64,000 nt of DNA from Macrobrachium rosenbergii (lineage: Eukaryota; Arthropoda; Malacostraca; Decapoda; Palaemonidae): the NCBI RefSeq assembly GCF_040412425.1, contig NC_089763.1, positions 53,398,587-53,462,586 of the forward strand, in the 5' to 3' direction. Of this stretch, positions 57,980 to 64,000 are shown one piece after another. The position numbers and the translations under genes are program-made. The notes beneath the pieces are model-generated. The model was not told the DNA's origin. It worked only from the letters and a program-made list of their open reading frames with translations, and did not search any database. Every line of letters starts with the position of its first letter. Position 1 is the first letter of the stretch.

Positions 57980-58846
57980 GGCAGCATTTTGGGGGGAATC
58001 CGCCCCTAGCGATTTCCCTTCTTCTTCTTCTTCCCCTTGGCCCCTCTTCTGGATTGGAAAGCGGGCTGAAAGGGGCGGGAAGACCTGCTCTTTCTATAGG
58101 AAGAAGAAGGCTGGGTGTTTCCATGGGACCCCTTCGAAGACTGGGACTTCTTAGGGGCCGAGGAAGTGCTAACCTGACCCGAGGGCCTGTCCGCAGTAGA
58201 ACGCGAAGACCCGGAGGTCTTGGCCACTGCCTGGTGGACAAACCGGTCGCTGTCATTGGCCTGGCGCTTATCCACTGCAGCGTCCACCAACTCCCTAGGG
58301 AAGACAGAGGCGGAACCCAGCAACAGTCCATTCTGCAGGGTCACTGCCAACTCGGGCCCCACAGACCTGGAGAAGCTAGAGAGAATGGTGTCTCTTCGCT
58401 TCAGGACCAGGTTAGCCCACAGGTTTGCCGTCTGGTGGGTGAGGTAGGAGATGGCCCTACCTCCAGACTGGCATAGTCCTCCCGGCACGATAGTCCTCCT
58501 GTAAGGACCACAGATCAAGCCAGGAGACTGACTGGAAGGCCACCATGGCAGTGGCTTCCAGGGTTGCAACTTCTTGCTGAGAGAGGGAGATGCTCTCTGC
58601 AGTAAGTTGCTGCAACATAAGACCCAGATCCAGACAAATCAGGTCTGGGTCAACCTGTTTAGGCGGCAATGCCCTCTCCGATGGAGTGTAGAAGCGCTTC
58701 TGGCGAGGCAGAGGAGGGGGAAGAAGCTTGTCCGAGTGGTTCAATCTGAGCGAAATGTCTTGCCCAGACACAAGACCATTCACTTGATCGCTCTCGGCAA
58801 GTGGACAATGGCAGTTGCCTTGCATTCTTGGGTCCCCAGTAGGATT
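57980..58846 (-). pseudogene. DIRS B2 pol N-terminal region
   Basis: Conserved segments shared with B1 are SYWGPK, FAQIEPLGQ, QKRFYTPSERALPPKQVDPD and YLTHQTANLWANLVLKRRDT, ending in a basic KSRSSRPFQPAFQSRRGAKG tract. The function of this DIRS segment is not known to me; it lies between gag-like and RT regions. Confidence 0.65.
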
Positions 58847-59386
58847 GACTGATTAATTGTGGGTTATCTGGCGTCAAAACTACCAGGTCACTGGTCTGAA
58901 TACTAAATGTGATCTTTTTTACTTTTATAGTATGTTACATAAAATTAAAAATAAGATTCTGCTAAACAGAACTACATATAAATTTGATTAAAAAGAAAAA
59001 AACAAAAAAGAAAACTATAACTAAAATAAATAAACAAACCAATATATAAAATTCTGCTAAAAAGATCCGATAAAAACAGTATAACTTAAGAAAAAAATAT
59101 ATATATATACTAAGACAGCACAGCTGTCAAATATATTTGAGAAGACCAGCTTCTTTGATAAAAGAGATATTATTAATACATATACTTTCTCCCAACAGTA
59201 TTGCCATGCTATAATTACCACCTGCTTCACTGCTATATGATAAAAAACGATTCCTAAGTTCCACTAGACTGGAACACAACCAGCAAATGCCTAACAGTCA
59301 GTGGAACCAAGCAATCGTCACAGGAAGGCTCATTCTCCCCATTCATCACATAGCCTTGAGTTAAACGTGTATGGCCAATACATAAT
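58847..59386 (-). mobile_element. LINE 3' end nested in DIRS B2
   Basis: On the minus strand it opens with the conserved IGHTRLTQGYVMNG motif and a C-x2-C motif (CDDC, VPLT), the same domain that follows RNase H in the LINE at 26760-26880. It ends through AT-rich 3' UTR to GCCAGATAACCCACAATTAA and an AATC-type tail. DIRS B2 coding sequence resumes on each side (VDRLSYLE before, SYWGPK after). It belongs to a different LINE lineage from the one at 25748, judging by its tail. Confidence 0.82.
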
Positions 59387-59399
59387 ATTCAAGGTATGA

Positions 59400-61817
59400 C
59401 AGACGATCCACAGACGAGGCCGTGGTCCCTTTCCCGAGGTCACTATGCTGACAAATCAGCGCAATAACCTCAGCAAACATCCTCTGTATCTCAGGGGTGT
59501 CCACATCCTGGGGGAAAGGACCCTCGAGTCCTTCGGGAGTGCGGTCCTCCCGATCTACTCTCCCTGCAGATGGGAGAACCTCGGCAGACCCCCGTGATCC
59601 TTCACCACGCGGGCGTAAGACCTGGTCAAACCGAGGACTGAGCCAGGCACATACGCCCCCGAGGTAGAACTCTGGGGAGACAACTTGCCAGAGTTCTTCC
59701 TGTCTGACTCGCACCCCCTGGAAGGAGCCCAGGAGGTAGAGGGGACAGGCGAGGAGGATCAGGCACTCCTACTGGCCTTGCTGGCAGAACCAACGGGCAG
59801 CCAGCTGGGAGCGATCACCAACCAGCGGTGGTGACGGCAGCCCGGGTCGAGGAGAGAGCTTATGCCTGGGCGAAGCAATCTCCCGAGGAGAGCAGAGGGG
59901 CTTGCGCGAGTCGAGCTGCATGCTCGCCTCCCCCGAGCCAGGCTGGCTGCGCGGACGTGGCCAGGGACTGGGAGGAGTCAAGCGGCTGGCTGGCTGGCGC
60001 AAACTTGCACTGTCCTCTAGACGCGCCCCAGTCTTCTTCGAGGCCGTGACCTCTCGGGAAGACTGAGCAGGGGACCTCTTCTCTGCTTCTCCAGGTGTCT
60101 GGACCCGAGGAACCATTGCACCTTCCCGGGAACCTGGCTTGGCACTTGCAGAAGTACCAGCAGGAAGAGTCGGGGCACCTGCATGCCCAGACTCTTTCTC
60201 TCGCCCCATGCCCGAGTCTGTATGGAGAGAGGTTCCTCCCGTACCAGACTGGGGTACCCGGGTCCCCTTGGAAACCTGGGTACTCGGAGCGACTCGCTCG
60301 CGAGTGTCCGAAGTGGACCTGCTGGCCTTAGAAGCAGGTTTCTTCAGCGCAGCAGGGGGAGTGCAGACCGTGGTCTGCAAACCCTTGGCTCCCGATGCGA
60401 CTGACCCTGGGGCCAGAGAAGCAGTTCCCTGATCCGTGGATCGGGAAGAGTCAGCGAGAGATCCCACTGCCTTCCCTGTGGAAGGAGGCAGTCCTTTAGA
60501 GGTCTCGGTGCGAGACTTCTTAGGGGGAAGGGGAGAGGCAGGCTTCTTCTTTGGCTGGGTAGCCTCAGAAGGAGAAGAGGAAGAAGAGGCAGCAGACAAA
60601 GGCGACAATGGCAAAGACGAAGACGACGACACCTTCCGCGATCTCTTCTTTGACTTCTTCTTCGCCATCTTCCTCAGGATCGAGGTCAGGTCCCCAAACC
60701 ATGCAGGAGCAGCCGAAGACTCAGGAGCAACCAGGGGGGCCACAGCAGCAGGCGCAACCCAGGCAGCGTAGGCGGTGCTCGGGCCAGCAGTTGCTGGGGC
60801 AGAAACATCAGTGTGGCAGCCAGGAATGTCCAGTGGAGGAGTCAGGGATGATGGCACGGGTGGCGTGCAAGCAGCCAGGCTGGGCCGAGCCAGGGTCGAA
60901 GGCATGGGAGGCGTGTCAGCAGCTAGGCCGGGCTGAGAGACAGGGAAGCCAGGAGCCGGAATCATTGTCACGAACGAGCCAGGGTCAGCAACAGTGCGGG
61001 CAATGTCATGTACGGCACCGACAACGTCACCTTGTACAAAGGCCCAGGAACCCAGGGGGCAGCAGCACAGGATGGTGAGAGGCAGGAGCACCCGAAACCT
61101 GGGTGTCTAGGTGCTAAGCCACCGTCACAGGCAGCTTCCCGAATGCAGACATGGTGACAGTCGTGGTGGTGGTAGCAGTAGCCGAGTGGGTTGTCACTGG
61201 AATGCCAGACAGGTGGGACACCAGGCCCTCCAGTGACGGAACACCAGGTAGACCCAGGTGTATCCAGGCATAAGACAAGTCTGATACCTGGTCCGTAGGA
61301 ACTTCCACCCCCAAACCTGAGGAAACAGTCGGGTCAAAATGGGAAGCCTCCACTCGCTCTGGGAGAAAATTTTCACCCTCAGAGCGAGGAGAGGCCCCTG
61401 AGAGGATGTCCTGATCAACTGCCCCTCCCCACTCCCTTCCACACCCAATGAAACGAATGAGGAAGGGGAGGGGGAGTCCTCACCCGAGGGAGAGGGAGCA
61501 AGCAGGGGAAGTTCGCAGGGAGGGAGACACAGTCCCGACACATTAGCCACCACTGGAGTCGTCGGGGGCGCGTTACCCTCAGACGATTCCTTGGCAGGCT
61601 TCTGACGGTAGCGTCTCCTCCCTTCGAACCTCTTCCATTGCTTGGGAGACCACGTACAACACTCGCTACAAGGAGCGTCATGTGAACACAAGTCCCCTGC
61701 AAGTTGGGCAAGGGCATGTGGGTCTGTGTCGACGCTAGAACGAAAGGTATTACATCTTTTACCTCCTACCCCAGGACACACACGCTGGGGAGGAGGGTTT
61801 AGAAGGCTTGTCAACAT
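59400..61817 (-). pseudogene. DIRS B2 ORF1 (gag-like)
   Basis: It starts MLTSLLNPPPQRVCPGVGGK at 61817. The Cys signature is readable with one frameshift (LCPTCRGD-type, then CSHDAPCSEC), followed by W-x3-W and an RRRYRQKPAKES basic helix. A 440-codon open frame (61091-59769) covers the Pro/Ala-rich repeats, KKKSKKRSRKV, a Ser tract and TSKGLPPSTGKAVGSL. It then continues to FPQDVDTPEIQRMFAEVIAL at about 59480. It matches B1 closely. Confidence 0.75.
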
Positions 61818-61879
61818 TCATCATTTACAAAAGTAAGGAAAAATCCCACCGAGAAAGCTGAAGGGCAGCCAGGCAGAGC

Positions 61880-62078
61880 GCGAAGAACGATGTCCGCATT
61901 CTACAACAGCCGAAAGCAAACTGGAATGTTTACATCCTGGCAGGCGGTACTCCCGCCTCCCAGATGGTAGTTAACTGCCAAACCACCTTGTTCAAAAGTT
62001 CAACAGCCGTTTCCAGCCTACGCTGAAAGTAATTCGTAATGTAAAGGACCGAGGGTTTGTATATTGTATCGGAACAAC
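61880..62078 (-). repeat. DIRS B2 terminal inverted repeat, right copy in the window
   Basis: AAGCAAACTGGAATGTTTAC, GGCGGTACTCCCGCC, ACCACCTTGTTCAA and GTAATGTAAAGGACCGAGGG mirror 56104-56300 and the unit at 6464. Confidence 0.87.
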
Positions 62079-62094
62079 TGTGGTTTTCTTGGGA

Positions 62095-63260
62095 ACCCGT
62101 TTGGGTGTCAAACACTGGTGCTCTGATACTGACACTGCGGGCAACACATTACTAGGATTGTCCCACAATGGGACAATGGTTTGGGACTCTGTTCCCGATC
62201 TCTGGTCCGTTTGCGTGGGATTGGGGATTCGCACTCGGCTGCTGATACTGGCCTTTTCAATGGCCTAGATGCACTCTTAAAGCACCAACTGCACATCTTA
62301 CTCGCATTACACTTGGATTCGTCGGATCCCAGATCCGAATCATTCAAAGAAAGGGCATGAACTCCAAGATGGATGCCTTTCCAGCGGCTGTCTGCCAAGT
62401 CCTGGGATCCTCATACAACAGTCTCAGTTGAGGGGGTGACTACCCGTGGGCAAACTCCACCGATCTCCCCCTCACTGAAGCCCCTAATTGAGTTAGTGTT
62501 AATGAAGAGGCCAAATTTCTGGTCTATTCTGGCTTCCAGACTGGCAATGGCATCGGTTTGGAAGGTTGGGAGTTGGGTAATGGAGTTACAGGTAAAGTCA
62601 GAGGACTGGTGATAGGGGAAAAGGCAGTTACAGAAGTCGAAAGGGCAGGTAAAACAGGAGAACACTGACTAACTGAACTTTTAGCTTCATCTTTAGCAGC
62701 TGCTCTTCTGTGTCTATTTTTCTCAAGTTTATCTAAATAACTAGTCAAAGTCTTCCATTTCCCCTGATCCCATTCTCTACACTCATTACAAGTCAAGTCA
62801 GAAGAGCAAATTTGTCCTCTACAGTGAAAACAAATGGTATGGGAGTCATATTTCATTGAAGTAAGTCTGGTACTTCAGCCTTTGTTGCAAAACTGGCTAC
62901 TAGTAGAACTAGAGTCAGACATCCTAATTAATATGAAAAGTCCAAGCTAAATAAGCTAATACAATTATCACAATCGCTATCAAAGCAAAGAATACTTCAC
63001 CAAAGACGATGAAAACCATCCGGTGAACTATACTATGATCAAACGAAAGCTGTCGCCAACACCCGTTATTTAGCTGTTAACCGGCAGAAACGGATTGGGC
63101 TTTTTAGTAGTGTTGTGCCTATCATTCCCTGAAAGTGGGCGGGGCAAGTTACCTACACCAGAATATTGGAAAGCTACCACGAATTTCAAATTTAAGCTGC
63201 CATGATAGTTAGAAACTAATAGCTAAGTAGTTACTTGGTAAGTAATGCATATAAAAATAT
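62095..63260 (-). mobile_element. E-type DIRS left part (E2)
   Basis: On the minus strand it begins with an E-type terminal repeat (about 63243-63060; GGTGTAGGTAACTTGCC, core at 63225-63243). A leader and ORF1 follow, running up against the right terminal repeat of B2 at about 62095. RT and recombinase are absent. The adjoining of E2 and B2 suggests deletion or independent insertion. Confidence 0.7.
62108..62856 (-). pseudogene. DIRS E2 ORF1 N-terminal part
   Basis: CFHCRGQICSSDLTCNEC opens the frame at about 62830: C-x2-C-x4-C-x5-C-x2-C with every Cys intact. A REWDQGKWKTLTSYLDKLEK amphipathic segment follows. The open frame runs to 62524. A second frame (62398-62108) continues with RPLKRPVSAAECESPIPRKR, matching E1 and E3. 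Confidence 0.72.
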
Positions 63261-64000
63261 CGTTTTTAGTTGAAGATGGACACAGTACTGTACTACAGTA
63301 TAACCACAACAATAAGGCTGATTATTGTGCACTGATACAATATACAAATCTTACATAAAGTTGGCATTGTGATTTTGTACTTGATGTAATTAGGATTTGC
63401 AGAAACCATGTTGATGTTACCACAGTGTTTTCAGATTTACCACGGAAGGAGGGAGCCATGTTATTTGTTTTTCAGTAGCAATGGAGCTCATAATTAATTT
63501 TCTAACTTAGTTTGACAACTGATGAAGTTAAATGATTTTTGGAATCCAATTTGTTTACAGCATGTTAAGAAATTCATGGTAAATAGAGTAGTTTAGAAAC
63601 TTTTGTAATGAAAATTTGTCATAACTCTTACTATGAATGTTTAGTGACTGATTCATCTTTTCATCAGAAGTAACCAGCAGGCAATGCCACACACGATATA
63701 CCATAAAATTTTTACCTGTAGCAATGGACAAGATTTTTGAATGAAGATATCTGATACATAGATATGCTAACTTCTAAAAGTAGGTTATTCATTTTGGAAG
63801 ATGCAAGACTGTTAGTAATAAACCAACTGCCAATGGTTTTAAATGAAATAATTCCATTAGCTGTTGAGAAAATATTTTAAATTTCTCAGAATCAGTAGGT
63901 TAACTGAAATGACTGGATAAATACACTAATTCTAACAAGAACTGTATGTGTTACTGTACTTACTGAATTGCCAAAAAGCCTTATGCTAGGAACGAGGTGG
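63261..64000. other. Gene-free AT-rich interval at window end
   Basis: No coding domain is seen. 63785-63830 resembles 55925-55970 (TTCATTTTGG-AAGATGCAAGACTG, then AATAAA), so part of this may be a diverged copy of MFSD3 3' flanking sequence or a shared dispersed repeat. Confidence 0.45.

Larger units (their letters stand above)
56104..62078 (-). mobile_element. DIRS-type retrotransposon copy B2
   Basis: Inverted terminal repeats of about 190 bp bound the element: 56104-56300 and 61880-62078, with ends GTTGTT... and ...AACAAC. On the minus strand, ORF1 runs 61817-58900, then pol N-terminal segment, RT (57673-57000) and the first part of RNase H (57000-56740). The recombinase is missing; 56300-56740 holds unidentified sequence. 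A LINE tail (58847-59386) is nested. There is no obvious target duplication, as expected for recombinase-mediated insertion. Confidence 0.85.

Noticed and set aside
59769..61091. 440-codon open frame as a host gene
   Set aside because: It is low-complexity DIRS ORF1 sequence inside the ITR-bounded B2 and is closely matched by B1 at 7615-8300.

Overview
This window looks like nuclear DNA from a large, repeat-rich arthropod genome, most likely a decapod crustacean. That placement is inference: it rests on GT-AG spliced exons, introns up to 22 kb, several DIRS-type tyrosine-recombinase retrotransposon families, long (TA)n tracts, and a tRNA-derived SINE whose tail matches a LINE. I cannot name the species. 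I see no rRNA gene, intact tRNA gene, CRISPR array or prokaryotic operon.

One host gene is well supported. An MFSD3-type major-facilitator transporter lies on the + strand in four coding exons (20414-20553, 29454-29587, 51749-51897, 54395-55297). The splice phases join to 441 codons. Non-coding exon(s) probably lie upstream. Its introns (8.9, 22.2 and 2.5 kb) hold most of the transposons described here.

Layout: 1-5880, DIRS copy A1 (+). 6150-9670, B1 (+), with a triplicated terminal repeat. 9985-10150, truncated SINE. 11554-17640, D (+). 18657-19095, TA microsatellite. 19365-19685, right end of an E-type DIRS. 20405-55297, MFSD3. Its first intron holds E1 (20757-27430, + strand), which contains a 382-bp satellite and a 5'-truncated LINE, plus MITE copy 1. 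Its second intron holds DIRS C (29630-35806, the most complete), an internally deleted piggyBac (36102-37349), an E-type ORF1 (37360-39288), a minus-strand LINE with three nested insertions (39289-44455) and DIRS A2 (44460-50950) carrying a MITE and a full SINE. 56104-62078, DIRS B2 (-) with a nested LINE tail. 62095-63260, E2 (-).

The most interesting signals are shared features of the DIRS families. The termini of C, D and E share a core of about 20 bp that contains a consensus 5' splice donor on the opposite strand. Their first ORFs share a cysteine signature, C-x2-C-x4-C-x5-C-x2-C. A1, A2, C and the E right end keep the internal complementary region diagnostic of DIRS replication. The SINE and LINE appear to be a partner pair, because their last 60 bp are nearly identical.
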